A stretch of DNA of 64,000 nt from Dactylorhiza incarnata (Eukaryota > Streptophyta > Magnoliopsida > Asparagales > Orchidaceae), in assembly GCA_033032865.1 (NCBI GenBank), contig JAWHQI010000201.1, forward strand, positions 4,775,501 through 4,839,500. Direction: 5' to 3'. The notes beneath the pieces are model-generated. The model ran no database searches and was not told the DNA's origin. It saw only the letters and a program-made list of their open reading frames with translations. How positions within the stretch are numbered: position 1 is the stretch's first letter; every line of letters starts with the position of its first letter. A program made the position numbers and the translations under genes. Shown here one piece after another: positions 22,294 to 34,633 of the stretch.

Positions 22294-23613
22294 TGTTGGG
22301 AAAATGATTTCTCTTAACCCCTGAAAATAAGTTGAATATGAATTCTAAGAAAGGAAAATCAAGGATAAGTAAATATGCGTCGAATAGTATTCGACGTAAT
22401 GTCGAAATAAAGTCGACGTTTCTATCAGAATGAGTCGAAGTAGCTCCAAGCCGAATTCGACGTATCCTATGTCGACGTAGCTCTGACTTCTAGTCGACGT
22501 ATCTTGAGAAGTCGACGTATCTTGAGAAGTCGACGCACCTTAGTCGACGCACCTACCTTATTCTTCTCTCGACGTCCAGCCAGGACAAATTCGACGCTTA
22601 CGTCGAATAGTAAGCGACGCACGTCGATTTCTATGCTTAATTCAAAAATCGCCAGATCTCTTTCCTTCTTTTATAGATCTGATTTATATGGAATCAAGTT
22701 ATTCTTTATAGCCGTTCTGAATCATTCTTTTCCTCTAATAGATTCTTGGCTAAATTGATTAAATCCATTATGGACATTATTTGAAATCAGAATTAATTCT
22801 TTCCTTCTATTGATATAATTATTATGGAAATATTTCTTTCTTTCTATTTCTCTGTCTACTAATCAATTATCCTCCTATAGTATTATTTGAATGGACAGAG
22901 CTATAAAATAACAAGGAGGTCGGCAGAGAAGATAGAGAAGTGATCCACCATTTTACATTTGAAAAAGAGGAAAAGCTCCCAAGAGAAAAAGAGAGAAATT
23001 TGAGAAATAATTCTGCAGCAACCATCAATCTTCCATCTTCTCCTGCTTCTGAAGCCACTCTGCTGCATACTCTGATAGCTCTCACAAAAGAGAGAAAAGG
23101 CCTACAATCTCCTTCTCACTATAGAAGAGAGATTTCATTCACTACTTCTTGTGCTCCAATCTTCTTGCTAGGAAGAAGATTCCTTCTTGTCTTTATATTA
23201 TCTCTCTTTCTTCTTTACCTTTATTTCACTTTCAAATACTGTAAAAGAGTTTTTAGAATCTCTCTTCAAAAAATTCAGTTGTACTGGTTCTAAGAGTCTC
23301 CTTTTCAAAAGACTCAGTTGGTTCTAAGAGTCTCCTTATCAAAAGACTCAGGGTGGTTCTAAGAGTCTCCTTATCAAAAGACTCAGTGCAAGATAGTGAA
23401 TTTCCTACCAAGGGGGTAGAAGAGTGGACTACCCAAAGTTCGGGGAACCACTATATTTCCTTGTGTTGTGCTGTGATTTCTTTTCTTGCATTAACTTTCT
23501 TTACTTAATTAATTCTTGTTGGTGTGTGGGAAGCCTTAATCTGTGATCACCACATATAAATATATATATAATTGCATAAAGTATTTTAAATCTCTATTCA
23601 CCCCCTCTAGAGA
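22294..23613 (+). mobile_element. D-family LTR J, end truncated
   Basis: TGTTGGGAAAATGATTTC at 22294. TCGACG dyads (22380-22630, with tandem GTCGACGTATCTTGAGAA units near 22495-22535), TATAAAATA at 22902, the GAGTCTCC/AGACTC repeat array (about 23285-23385) and CACCCCCTCTAG at 23600-23610. The last ~35 LTR bases are missing and the B accessory gene begins abruptly, so this joint is a rearrangement or a degraded insertion edge. Confidence 0.82.
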
Positions 23614-23624
23614 GAAAAGGCCTT

Positions 23625-23760
23625 TTCCTTAAAATGTATTCCTTTTGTAAGGAGCTGACTTGGCTGCTTGATGTGTTTATAAGGAGCTGTCCACATCATC
23701 CAAAATGTATTCCTTTTCCTTGTCAATGTGGGACTTGACTTGGCTGCTTGATGTGTTTAC
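23625..23760. repeat. Short tandem duplication at the end of B accessory gene
   Basis: AAAATGTATTCCTTTT and GACTTGGCTGCTTGATGTGT occur twice, about 70 bases apart, next to the J/B joint. This looks like a small slippage or repair duplication. Confidence 0.7.
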
Positions 23761-24440
23761 CACTTGTGCCATTCTGGCAACAGCTTTTTCCCAGACATTT
23801 TCATTTTTGTAGAGCTGATTCTTTACATATGTGATGTCCTTTGTGGAATCCCCTTGATGGTCTGCAATATCCTTCAAAACTGTGTGCTGGGCAGCAACAG
23901 TATTTTTGGCCATTTCAAACCATCTTGTCATCTGCAGAAGGATATGATCTGATGCAGTTTTGACATCATTAACCTGGGTATTGAGCTCAGTTCTCACTTC
24001 AGCCACTCTTGACTCCATTCTCTGCTCACTGGCTTGAATCTCCTGAGTCAATGCAGCTCTTGTTGTATACAATTCATTCCTTATTTGGGCAGATACATTA
24101 TGAACCTTGTTAGCAACAATCTCTTTCATAGACAACATCTGACCCTCAATCATTGTTTGTATTGAGTTTAACAGGTCAGATGTGTCCAGAAATGCAACTG
24201 GCCTTTCCTGGGGTAATTCCTTTTCAACCATCTCTTCAGCTCCACTTTGAGCATTAGCCCTCCCATCATCAGGGATCTGCTCCCCCTCAGATGGGGCATT
24301 AGGTGTACCTTGTAGATTTGGAGGGGTTGATTCCTGTTCATGTTCTCCCCCACTAGCATACCCACCTTCTCCTTCATTGGCTGGGCTATGCTCCCCCTCA
24401 CTTGGGGCATCCTTAGGAGGAGAATTTTGTCTAAGGTCAC

Positions 24441-24519
24441 CTGAAAAATGATTGATGAATTAGACACCTAGACTATACTATTGATAGAGAAAAGAGGCCT
24501 AACAGAAATCCTAATTTAC
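24441..24519 (-). other. Probable 79-nt intron in B accessory gene
   Basis: On the minus strand CATG|GTAAATTAG (donor, 24519) and CATTTTTCAG|GTGACC (acceptor, 24441) bound an AT-rich 79-nt segment. Splicing keeps frame (phase 1): the upstream frame reads PIH then G, continuing DLRQNSPPKDAP into the coiled-coil part. An in-frame stop nine bases before the donor shows the gene is now damaged. Confidence 0.55.
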
Positions 24520-25597
24520 CATGGATAGGTTAGTTGGGAAATTCATCTTCAGCTTGAGGAACAGTTGGATCAGCATTCATCTGAGTTGGCTCAGGATTGG
24601 GCACAACTCTTCCATGGGGCTCCTCATCCCTTCTTGTCCTGGGGACATCTTCATTATCTAGGTTCATTGGGTTGCTGCCAGTTCTAAGGTCAGACCCATG
24701 AATGTCTTCTTTGTCAGACCCATCTGACTTTTAGGATGAATCTGATTTCTGCTGGGATGCTTCTTTCTTCTTTTCCTTTGCCACAGAAGGATGGCTCATA
24801 GGGAGCACTCTGGAGAATCTATCCAGAGTCTTAATGTCCATTCTTTTGAGATAATGAATATTTGACCCCTTGGAGTTTGCAAAGGTCTTTAAATAACTAT
24901 TCTGTAGGTACAGAGATAGTATTTTTCCCATATTGCGGCTTGTAGAGATTCCTTTATCCTTTGAAAAATAACTTCTCCCCATGAGGTTCTCTTTGACAGA
25001 ATTATCCTAGTCATTAATTCAAACATGAACTGTGAGACAGTGTCATGTGAACCAGGCTTGCATAGGATAGCTTTGCCCACTATATCAGACAACAGCTTCC
25101 CCTGTTGATTGAAGAAATTCCTTCTTAGACAACTGGTTTTAGTATCACTGTATCCTGTCCACATTAGGGAAGTCTGCTTATCCTTTTCAGATATCTCTTC
25201 CTCTTCAGTTTTACTGCAGGGAGTTAATTTCAGCCCCTTCTCCAAGCTTTTAGCTGTAATCTTTATCTTCTCACTTCCTATCTTGGACTTCAAGATGGTT
25301 TTGGAAGGAGACAATTTGACATGGTTGAACCATTCCAAAACTTCAGTTCTGAGAATGCAGCAGGGTTCAGACAGCATATGCTCCAGACCTTGAGCTTCCA
25401 TTAGATGAATCACGTGTCGTATTTCTTCTGAGGCATGAGAGAATCCATCTCTGACGATTTCATAGCCCTCCAGGAGATCTTTCGAGCTTTTTGGCGCCAT
25501 GGAAGTAGAGAATCGAGGCGCTGAGACGGGAGAGAAGATGAATCATCTCGGCGGCTAAGGGTTTGGCTTTGGGGTGTGTTTTAAGTTACAGTGTATC

Positions 25598-25605
25598 TAT
25601 TTATA
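25598..25605 (-). promoter_or_regulatory. TATA box of B accessory gene
   Basis: TATAAATA on the minus strand, 97 bases before the ATG at 25500. The B-family dyad array starts 104 bases upstream, at 25710. This implies a separate subgenomic transcript for the accessory gene. Confidence 0.6.
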
Positions 25606-25709
25606 GAATTTCAGTTTCGTTTTTATTAACCCTAGGCTTTTAGACTTAATTACCTTATTGTTTTAAGGAGTTTTGGGTTAATTAACAGATTTCATATTGA
25701 ACAAGCCCC

Positions 25710-25870
25710 GTCTCAGCGGTTCAGCTGAGACGGAGACCTAGGCCGCTGGGATAGTAAACTGTCAACCGCTGGGACAGTTTGCTCATCTCAGCGGTTCAGC
25801 TGAGACAGTGAACTATCAACCGCTGGGACAGTTTCCTCGTCTCAGCGGTTCAGCCGGGATCTTTCTCAGC
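25710..25870. repeat. B-family dyad array before the accessory gene
   Basis: Three copies of the GTCTCAGCGGTT...AGC(T/C)GAGAC dyad or its variants, plus CCGCTGGGACAGTTT units. The same dyad arrays in the B LTR at 43611-43790. It occupies the spacer between pol and the accessory promoter. Confidence 0.85.
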
Positions 25871-26050
25871 TGATTCAGCTGAACATACTCCTGCATTTTA
25901 GCTGATCATAGGGTTTAGAACTAATGTAGATATTTTGGCTTAAGATGGGTCCTAGTTATGTCACTAAGTTGTAGTGTACAATTATGTAAAGTTTGATAAT
26001 TCACCATTCATAATCAACAACAGTGACAGCTATTACTCATACATTTAGGA

Positions 26051-29000
26051 CTATTCTATACTAAGCATGCCAAGATCAATTTTGAAAGCATTGAATTTAG
26101 ATTCATCCAGTGGTTTTGTAAAGATATCAGCTACTTGTTTGTCAGTGGGGACAAATTCAAGACAGATGTCTTTACACTCTACATGTTCTCTAATAAAATG
26201 ATATCTAATCTCTATGTGCTTAGTCCTGCTATGAGAGACAGGATTTTTAGCAATGGATATTGCACTGGATGAATCACAATACAAAGGAGATTCAGTAACC
26301 TTGAGGTTGTAATCCTCCAACTGATGTTGTGTCCAAAGGAGTTGTGCACAACAGCTACCTGCAGCAATATTTTCAGACTCAGCTGTGGATATTGCCACAC
26401 TGATTTGTTTCTTACTTCTCTAAGATATCAATCTTCTCCCTAGGAATTGACAAGTACCACTTGTACTCTTCCTGTCTTCTTTGCAACCTGCAAAATCTGC
26501 ATCTGAAAATCCTGTTAGTTCAAAGTCATTGTTCTTAGGGTACCACAGGCCAAGATGCAAGCTGCCCTTAAGGTATCTCAATATCCTCTTCACAGAGGTG
26601 TAGTGAGATTCCTTAGGACAGACTTGAAACCTAGCACAAACACATGTAGCATACATAATGTCTGGCCTACTAGCAGTCAAGTACAATAGGGATCCAATGA
26701 TACATCTGTACATGGACTCTTCAAAGGCCTTCCCCTTTTCATCCTTGTCTAATGATACATTTGACACCATGGGTGTTCTCATGGTGGAGGCTGATTCCAT
26801 CCCAAATTTCTTGATGAGCTCCTTAGTGTACTTGTTCTGGGAGATGAAAATTCCATCATCAGACTGTTTCACTTGGAACCCAAGGAAATATTTGAGCTCA
26901 CCCACACTGCTCATTTCAAACTCCCCCTGTATTAGATTGGCAAATCTCTTGCAGAGGTTGTCATCAGTAGACCCAAAGATTATGTCATCAACATAAATTT
27001 GGACTAAGAGACACTTGCCCCTTGTTTCCCTAAGAAACAATGTGTTATCAATCTTTCCCCTCATGAACTTGTTCTTGAGGATAAAGTTGGACAAAGTCTC
27101 ATACCAAGCTCTTGGAGCTTGCTTGAGACCATATAATGCTTTCCTAAGAAGATAAACATGAGAAGTTAGGGTTGGATGCACAGAACCTGAAGGCTGTTCA
27201 ACATATACCTCTTCCTTCAAAACTCCATTGAGGAAGGCTGATTTGACATCCATCTGGTAAACTTTGAACCCCTTGTGGGCAGCATAGGCAAGGAATAGCC
27301 TAATTGCTTCCAACCTTGCAACTGGTGTAAAGGTTTGATCAAAGTCAATACCTTCCTCTTGTATGTCTCCTTTGGCTACTAATCTGGCCTTGTTCTTAAT
27401 GATTGTACCATTCTCATCAACCTTGTTCCTGTATACCCATTTGGTGCCAATCACATTGTGTCCCTGAGGTCTTGGCACCAGCTTCCATACTTTGCATCTC
27501 TTGAATTGTAGGAGCTCTTCTTGCATGGCTTCAATCCAGAAGGTGTCTTGATTGGCCTCTTCAAACTTCTTGGGCCCCATTTGAGAAAGGAAACTCAAGA
27601 ATAGTGCTTCATTATGAGCTCTGCTTCTTGTCAATATGCCTTGGGTATGATCTCCAATTATTAGATCTCTTGGATGATCTCTCAGGTGCCTTGCAGCAGC
27701 AGAAAGAGGGTCCTCTGGTGGCTGTGTTTGTTCCACTGGTTCAACTATGACTTCACCATCTTGTACCTCTTCTTCTTCAGGAATTACAACAGCTGTTTGT
27801 GTTTTGCTGCTGCTGGGCTTGTCTTGGACAGTCAGCTCATGCATCCCTTCTTCATTTCCTGTCAAAATAGAAGAGCTAGACCATTCTTTGTAGAGAATGC
27901 TGGTCTCATCAAACACAACATGCATAGATTCTTCTACAACATGGCTTTTCTTGTTATAAACTCTATAAGCTCTACTATGTGAGCTATATCCAACAAGAAC
28001 CCCCACATTGCATTTTTCTGCAAACTTTGTTAATTGAGATTTTCCATTATTTAGAATGTAGCATTTGCAACCAAAGATTCTAAAGTAAGAAATTGTATGT
28101 TGTTTGCCTTTCAGAATCTCATAAGGGGTTTTTCCAAGGACCTTATTAATGGAGGCTCTATTGAGAACATGACAGGCTGTATTGACTGTCTCAGCCCAGA
28201 AGTATTCTGGGAGTGAGGAGTCACTGAGCAATGTTCTCCCAGCTTCTATCAAGGTCCTATTCCTCCTCTCAGCCACACCATTTTGCTGTGGAGTCCTTGG
28301 GGAGGAGAACTCTTGGGTGATACCAAATTCTTGACAAAATTATTTCATGGCTTCAGATTGAAATTATGTACCATAGGTCAGTTCTAGTCCTGACCACAGT
28401 ACATAGTAGATCATTCTGAATAGCCTTGACATAATTTATAAAGACATGTAAGGTATCTGACTTCTTCTTTAGGAAGAATACCCATGTATACTTTGAATGA
28501 TCATCTACAATAACCAAGGTATACAACTTCCCACCTAGGCTCTGAATTGGCAAAGGACCAAACAAGTCCATGTGCAATAGGTATAAACACCTTTCAGTAT
28601 CCTTGGAGCCTATACTTTTAAAGGTGGTCCTAGTTTGCTTACCCATTTGGCAAGCATGACAGGGACCACTTTTAACACATTTTAGTTTAGGACTATTTCT
28701 AACAAGGTTTTTAGAAAATAATCTATACATTGTCTTATAGTTAATATGGACAAGTCTCTTGTGCCATTGGACACAAAGAGACTCACTTTCATTAGCTACA
28801 AGACACACAGAAGAGATAGAATAATTGCAAATGAAGTTTAAGCAATACACATTTCCACTTCTAGTGCCAAAGAGAATGGTCTCCAAGTTATTAGACTTTT
28901 TGATCAAGCACTTGTCATTGTGGAATTCAATGACATAGCCTAAGTCACATAGTTGGCTTATGCTTACAAGGTTGTGTTGCAACCCTTCAACATAAGCTAC

Positions 29001-29297
29001 CCTTGTGATTGAGACTATGCCATTAGAAATAATACCATATCCTTTGGTGACTCCCTTTTCAGATCCACCAAAGATAACTGGATGGTAATCCTTTAGAAGA
29101 TCCTTAGTTCCTGTCATGTGCCTTGAGCACCCACTGTCCAAGTACCATATTTGATTGAGACTGGTACTTGAACTAACCTGCAACATAGAGTTTAATGTAC
29201 CTTAGGATCCCAACTGATTTTGGGTCCTAGGTTCATGTTAACACCATATGGAATATTCCTAGAAAGGGCTAGTTTGGCTTGAGGTTCTATCCTTGCC
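26051..29297 (-). pseudogene. pol: B pol (protease, integrase, RT, RNase H), nearly intact
   Basis: Reading leftwards: gag tail and stop (about 29205), ATGTTGCAG joint, protease DSGCSRHMTG (about 29135), GAG-pre-integrase (WHKRLVH), integrase zinc and core ([24 protein letters not shown] near 28270), then an unbroken 618-codon stretch 28276-26420 with the RT ([31 protein letters not shown]) and RNase H start ([17 protein letters not shown]). After one stop at about 26420 RNase H goes on (AISTAESE, CDSSSAISIAKNP, RTKHIEIRYHFIREH) to 26051. A short frame loss lies between 28350 and 28276. C is inserted upstream of the protease. Confidence 0.92.
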
Positions 29298-29302
29298 TTT
29301 GG

Positions 29303-29315
29303 TGTTGGATCGTAT
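29303..29315 (-). other. C terminus: LTR 3' end fused to RT coding sequence
   Basis: On the minus strand RT coding sequence (CCTCGTGCTTG) runs into ATACGATCCAACA, which matches a Sirevirus LTR terminus (compare CATAAGATCCAACA at 15591-15604). The RT sequence at this point reads TGGTACGATCG (33280), so TACGATC is shared: a seven-base microhomology at the switch. Confidence 0.7.
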
Positions 29316-31375
29316 CAAGCACGAGGCGCTTGTTTTAATCCATAAAGTGCTTTATCTAATTTATAAACATAATTTGGATATTTCTCATTTATAAAGCCAG
29401 GGGGTTGTTCTACATAAACTTCTTCTTTTATATACCCGTTTAAAAATGCGGTTTTGACATCCATTTGATATAATTTAAATCTCTTAAAATAAGCAAATGC
29501 AAGAAATATTCTAACCGCTTCTAATCTTGCTACGGGTGCAAAAGTTTCATCAAAATCTACCCCTTCAATTTGTGCATAACCTTTTGCAACTAATCTGGCT
29601 TTATTTCTAACAATTCTAGATTCATTATCCATTTTATTCTTAAAAATCCACTTAACACCAACTACAGGACGGTTTTTGGGTCGTTCTACAAGATTCCAAA
29701 CCTTATTACGTTCAAATTGATTAAGTTCTTCATTCATAGCTAAAAACCAAAATTCATCATTTAAAGCGGTGGAAACATCTTTTTGTTCTATTTCAGAAAC
29801 AAAACAAAGGTTTGAAAATAAAACATGTAGTGATGAACGAGTACTAACCCCTTTTTGCGGATCTCCAATGATAAGCTCCTTTGGATGATCCTTTGAGAAT
29901 CTTAATTCACTTGGAGGCACATATCCTTCTCTTTCTTCTTCTTCTCTATCTTCTTCTCCTCTTTCTTCTTCTCTTTCTTCTCCTTTTTCTTCTTCATTTT
30001 CTCCAAGTTCTTCTTCATCATTCTCCATCGTGGGAAGGAGTTCATCTTCTTTTCCTGTAATTTTCTTTTCTACACATGAAGCAAACTCATCAAACCTAAC
30101 ATGAATAGATTCTTCAACTATTTTTGTTCTTTTATTAAAAATTCTATAAGCTTTACTAGTTGAAGAATAGCCAATAAAAATACCTTCATCACATTTTTCA
30201 TCAAAATTTCCTAAGGAATCTTTAGAATTCAAAATAAAACATTTACAACCAAAAACTTTGAAATAAGAAACATTTGGTTGTTTACTAAATATTAATTCAT
30301 AAGGAGTTAATTTTAAAATAGGGCGAAGCATTACTCTATTAATTACATAACATGCCGTGCTAACCGCTTCAGCCCAAAAAGATTTTGGTAATTTAAATTC
30401 AGATAACATTGTACGGGCTAACTCTTGAAGAGTTCTATTTTTCCTTTCCACTACACCATTTTGCTGTGGTGTGCGTGGAGCGGAAAATTCATGTTTAATT
30501 CCTGACACCGTACAAAAAGAAATAAACTTTTCATTTTCAAATTCTCCTCCATGATCCGATCGTATGCGTTTAATTTTTAACTCCAATTCATTTTGAATAC
30601 GCAAACATAATTTTGAAAATTCTGAAAATGCTTCGGATTTAGAGGTTAGAAATAAAGTCCAACAAAAACGAGAATAATCATCAATCAAAACAAATGTGTA
30701 TTTTCTACCTCATAAGCTAGAAATTCCAATTGGCCCAAATAAGTCCATATGTATTAATTGAAGTGGCCTACTGGTAGAAATAATGTTTTTACTTTTGAAA
30801 GATGATTTTGAAAATTTTCCTTTTTGGCAAGGCACACATAGTGAAGAAGATAAATTTCCATTTAGCAAAGGTAAACCTTTAATTAATTTATCTTTTGAAA
30901 GTTTTGAAATTAACTTGGCACTAGCATGTCCAAGTCGCCTATGCCATAAATCTAATTCATCATTTTTTGATAGAAAACATTTCAAAGTAGAATTTGAAAA
31001 ATCAAGAAATTTAATCATATATACACTATGACATCTAGGTGCGGTAAAAACAATTTCATTTGTTTTGGAATTAATAATTTTGCACAAATTTGTAGAAGAT
31101 TCAAATAAAACATTCAAACCCTTATCACATAATTGACTAATGGAAATCAAATTATGCTTTAATCCTTCTACAAATAAAACATTTGAAATTGAAAAATTTT
31201 CGTTACCCACAACACCGATGCCGATGATTTTTCCTTTTCCATTGTCACCGAATGTAACAACTCCTCCTTTCTTCATCTCCAGGCTAAGGAACTTCTCTTT
31301 ATTGCCCGTCATGTGCTTTGAACAACCCGAGTCCAAGTACCACACGTCTTCTTTGTCCTTAGCATGCCAACACAC
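29316..31375 (-). pseudogene. pol: C pol part 1: protease, integrase, RT N-terminal half
   Basis: After a TAG at 31376-31378 in the gag frame, GTG TGT TGG starts the protease region (DSGCSKHMTGN), then GAG-pre-integrase (LWHRRLGH), zinc finger, MDLFGPIG, a single stop near 30707, integrase core ([34 protein letters not shown]) and RT up to [10 protein letters not shown] at 29315, where the sequence is cut. Frames are otherwise open (221 and 457 codons), so C was young when it was rearranged. The missing RT half lies at 33280-34338. Confidence 0.92.
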
Positions 31376-33275
31376 CTAGAAAGAAGAGGTGAGTAAAGAT
31401 CTGGTTACCCAAGTGGTTCCACCCATAGTATAGGTAGAAGCCTTAGGCACCCAGATTTGTTTAATTTTGCTTTTTCCTTCCTTCCAGCAAGAGTCCGTAG
31501 TGTGACCAAATCTATTGCATTTGGCACAAGTAATGTATTTAGAAGAGTATAACTTTTCTGGACTTTTACTGGATGAGGATGCTGTATTTGATATTTCATT
31601 AATTTTAGAATTTTTAAAAGTGAATTTTCTGGACTTTTCACTGTCGCCGGCGACAGTGGTTGTCGCCGGGCGACAGCTTCCAGATGTGTATCCGAGCCCA
31701 AACCTTCCAGATCCATGGCGTTGGTATCCTAAGATCATATCCAGTGATCTTCGGCCCATTCCAAATTTTTTCATGGCTAGTGTTAAGTCATGAATCTGGT
31801 GTCTCATTTTTGTATTCTCGGATACTAGATTTACGCATCTCCGTTCAAAAGATTTCTTTCCCTCATGGACTATGGAAATTGAAGATTTCAGATCTCTCTC
31901 TAAAATCTCATTCTTTTTAGTAAGTACTTTTATTGTAGAATGAGATTTGGAAAGAGATTCTTCAAGTTCCTTAATTCTTCCCAAAAAGTGATCACACTCT
32001 TGGCAAGAAATATCTCTTTTTCCAATAGTCTTAATTTCATTTAACAATTTTTTGTTTTCTTTAAGTAAAATTCCATTTTCAGATTTTAGAAGATCATTAT
32101 CTTTTAAACTTTTTTCAAAAAATTTGCAAGTCTTTAAAAATTCAGAAAACAATTCATCATAGGTTGGAGGAGTTACCTCAGTGTCGCTTTGGACACAGCA
32201 TTCGTCATCAGATATGACGCTCTTTCCCATTAAGCATATGTTGGCCTCCTCCTCTTTACTTGAGTCGGAACTGCTTGTATCCTCAGAAGTAGTATCATCC
32301 CAGGTTTCCGCCATCAATACCTTCTTCGACCCTTTGTGCTTCTTTTCTTTAAGTTCTTTCAAGTACTTTGGACACTTGCTTCGAATGTGTCCTAACTTCT
32401 TGCAGTGATAGCACTCCGGTGGCGGTCTCTCTTCCTCCTCATCGCCCTCCTTTCCTTTTTTCTTCCTAAAGGTCTCCTTCTTAAAATACTTCTTAAACGA
32501 ATTCCTTCTCTCCGGATTTTTCATAAATTTTCTAAATTTTTTAACAAATAAACTTTCCTCATCTTCTTCATCCTCCTCAGAATCACTAGTTTCTTCCTTC
32601 TTTGATCTTAGAGCCAATCCCTTCTTCCTTGGCTCCATATACTCTTGTTGTTGAATTTTTAATTCAACTTCATGAGTTTTCAAGTTCCCAATAAGGCTCT
32701 CCAATTGTAAGGTCTTAAGATCATGTGACTCGGAAATTGCAGTCACTTTAGGATTGAACTTCGGGGGAAGTGATCTTAAGATTTTCCTTACCAAATCTCC
32801 ATTTGAGAACACCTTTCCTAGCACCTTTGAGTCGTTCACGATTTTTGTAAACCGTGTGTACATTGTATCAATCTCTTCATCTACCTCCATTTTGAACCTT
32901 TCAAATTCAGATTCCAGTTGAAATAGCTTTGAGTCCTTTACCTGCGAAGTACCTTCATGAGTGATTTCTAATAAATTCCAAATTTCAAATGCAGAATTAC
33001 AAGCACAAACTCTATTAAATTCAGTGCGATCTAGTGCGCAAAATAAAGCATTCATGGCTTTTGCATTGTTCTTACATCTTAATTTATCATTATCATCCCA
33101 CTTATCTTTGGGCTTATCCATAGTTACATCTCCTACAACAATTGTTGGAGAAGTGTAACTAGATTCTACCATATTCCAGACTTCTCTATCTAGCGCAATT
33201 AGAAAACAACGCATACGTGTTTTCCAATAATTATAGTCTGTGCCCGTAAAAAGTGGTGGCCTACTAATTCCTCTA
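31376..33275 (-). CDS. gag: C gag, almost intact
   Basis: Open from the ATG at 33214 (612 codons); homologous reading continues upstream to the inversion joint at about 33275 (ISRPPLFTGTDYNYW), so the true start has been lost. Domains: capsid-like N-terminal part, knuckle CYHCKKLGHIRSKC (about residue 268), acidic stretch, coiled coil (residues about 350-480), a G/R-rich linker whose DNA holds two C-family dyads (31638-31680), second knuckle CAKCNRFGHTTDSC (about residue 575) and a TAG at the protease joint. The two knuckles separated by a coiled coil are as in A and D. Confidence 0.88.
31638..31680. repeat. C-family dyads inside gag
   Basis: CACTGTCGCCGGCGACAGTG and TTGTCGCCGGGCGACAG lie in the coding linker before the second zinc knuckle. 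They match the LTR word CTGTCGCCCAGGCGACAG. They encode part of a GSCRPATTTVAGDSE stretch. Confidence 0.85.
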
Positions 33276-33279
33276 AAAA

Positions 33280-34338
33280 GTGGTACGATCGATTAACTCA
33301 ATATTTGTTAAAGCACGATTATAAAATAGGAAGTGCTGATTCTACACTCTTCATTAAGAAAATTGATCATGATTTAGTTATTTTACAAATTTATGTTGAT
33401 GATATTATTTTTGGAGCCACTAATGAAGAGTTGTGTAATGAAGTAGTTGAAATTTTGAAAAATGAATTTGAAATGAGTATGGTTGGAGAACTTTCATACT
33501 TTTTAGGTTTTCAAATTACACAAAAACATGATGGTATTTTTATATGTCAAACCAAATATATTCATGATATGTTAAAAAGATTTGGATTTGAAAATCTTAA
33601 GCATGCAAACACTCCTATGAGTACTTCACTAAAATTAGGAAAAGATGAAAGTGGTGTTTCAATTGAACAAACTTTTTATAGAAGTATGATAGGGTCTTTA
33701 TTGTATTTAACCGCATCTAGACCTGATATTATGTTTGCCGTTTGTTTATGTGCTAGATTTCAAGCTAATCCTAAAGAGTCACATTTAAAAGCGGTGAAAC
33801 GTATCTTTAGATATCTCATAGGCACATCAAAATTAGGTTTATGGTATCCTCATAATGATTCTTTTATTTTACATGGTTTTTTGGATTTGGATTATGCGGG
33901 ATGTTCCTTAGATAGGAAAAGCACTAGTGGCACTTGTCACTTTATCGGCCCTTCACTTATTTCATGGTCGAGTAGGAAACAGAATTCTGTTGCCCTCTCA
34001 ACTACCGAGGCCGAATATATTGCACTAGGTAGTTGTTGTGCCAAGCTCTTTGGATGTCACAAACATTAGAAGATTTTGGCATGCAACAAAGTAGTGTAGA
34101 ATTAAAGTGTGACAATAAAAGTGCTATAGACTTAACTAACAATCCCGTATTACATTCTAGATCTAAGCATATAGATGTCCGACATCATTTTATAAGGGAT
34201 CATATTAAGAAGGGTAATATAAAAATCAACTTTATAGGCACAGAAAATCAAATAGCAGATATATTCACTAAGCCGTTACCGGATTCCCGTTTTTCTATGC
34301 TTAGGCTAGAATTGGGAATTCTAGACATTTCACAATGA
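33280..34338 (+). pseudogene. pol: C pol part 2: RT C-terminal half and RNase H (inverted relative to part 1)
   Basis: Starts KWYDRLTQYLL and continues through [15 protein letters not shown] (RT catalytic box), [61 protein letters not shown]; a one-base loss near 34055 shifts the frame, then TLEDFGM, CDNKSAIDLTNN, RSKHIDVRHHFIRDH and the end at 34338. Apart from inversion and this shift it is intact. At the left joint AAAAAGTGGT occurs twice, about 25 bases apart (33249 and 33274). Confidence 0.9.
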
Positions 34339-34633
34339 ATATATCACTATTTAAAGCCTATAAAATTAAAAAAAAAATTATTATCACAAAACATAAACAA
34401 TGTACAAAGAAAAAGCTAAAATCTTAAAAATCAAAACATAAAATTTCAAAAGACTTAACAAAAATTCAACATCATTAATATTACATCAATATTGTTCAAA
34501 TAAAAATAGTAGAAACAACTTAAGGATCAAGTTCATTAAACAAAAGCAGAAATCTAAAGAAGTTCACTGTCGCCCAGGCGACAGTGGATGTCGGAAATTT
34601 CCGACATCGCCCAGCAGCAGCAGCAACATAAAA
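34339..34633 (+). other. C spacer between pol and antisense gene
   Basis: AT-rich and non-coding, with a pair of C-family dyads at 34568-34607 (CTGTCGCCCAGGCGACAG and TGTCGGAAATTTCCGACA) just beyond the stop of the antisense gene. Confidence 0.75.

Larger units (their letters stand above)
23614..25500 (-). pseudogene. Sense accessory gene of Sirevirus B, after pol
   Basis: The ATG at 25500 opens MAPKSSKDLLEG. An N-terminal domain of about 240 residues follows (EWFNHVK, KIKITAKSLEKGLKL, GKLLSDIVGKAILCKPGSHD, IHYLKRMD), related to the G protein and more distantly to the C antisense protein; the family resembles the putative plant transposon domain (Transposase_32 type). Then come an acidic PS-rich linker and a long coiled coil (24231-23677: LLNSIQTMIEGQ to MAQVV). 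Faults: a frameshift near 24925, stops near 24727 and 24535. No membrane segment is seen, so an envelope role is unsupported. It has its own TATA box and probable intron. Confidence 0.7.

Noticed and set aside
19699..23613. LTRs I and J as the two LTRs of one element
   Set aside because: They face opposite ways, differ in detail, and the sequence between is a 3' region in I orientation only; J looks like a separate insertion.
23614..25500. Envelope gene for the accessory genes of B and G
   Set aside because: Position fits the env-like gene of some Sireviruses, but I see no signal peptide, no hydrophobic membrane segment and no glycoprotein cysteine pattern; the domain resembles the plant transposon type.
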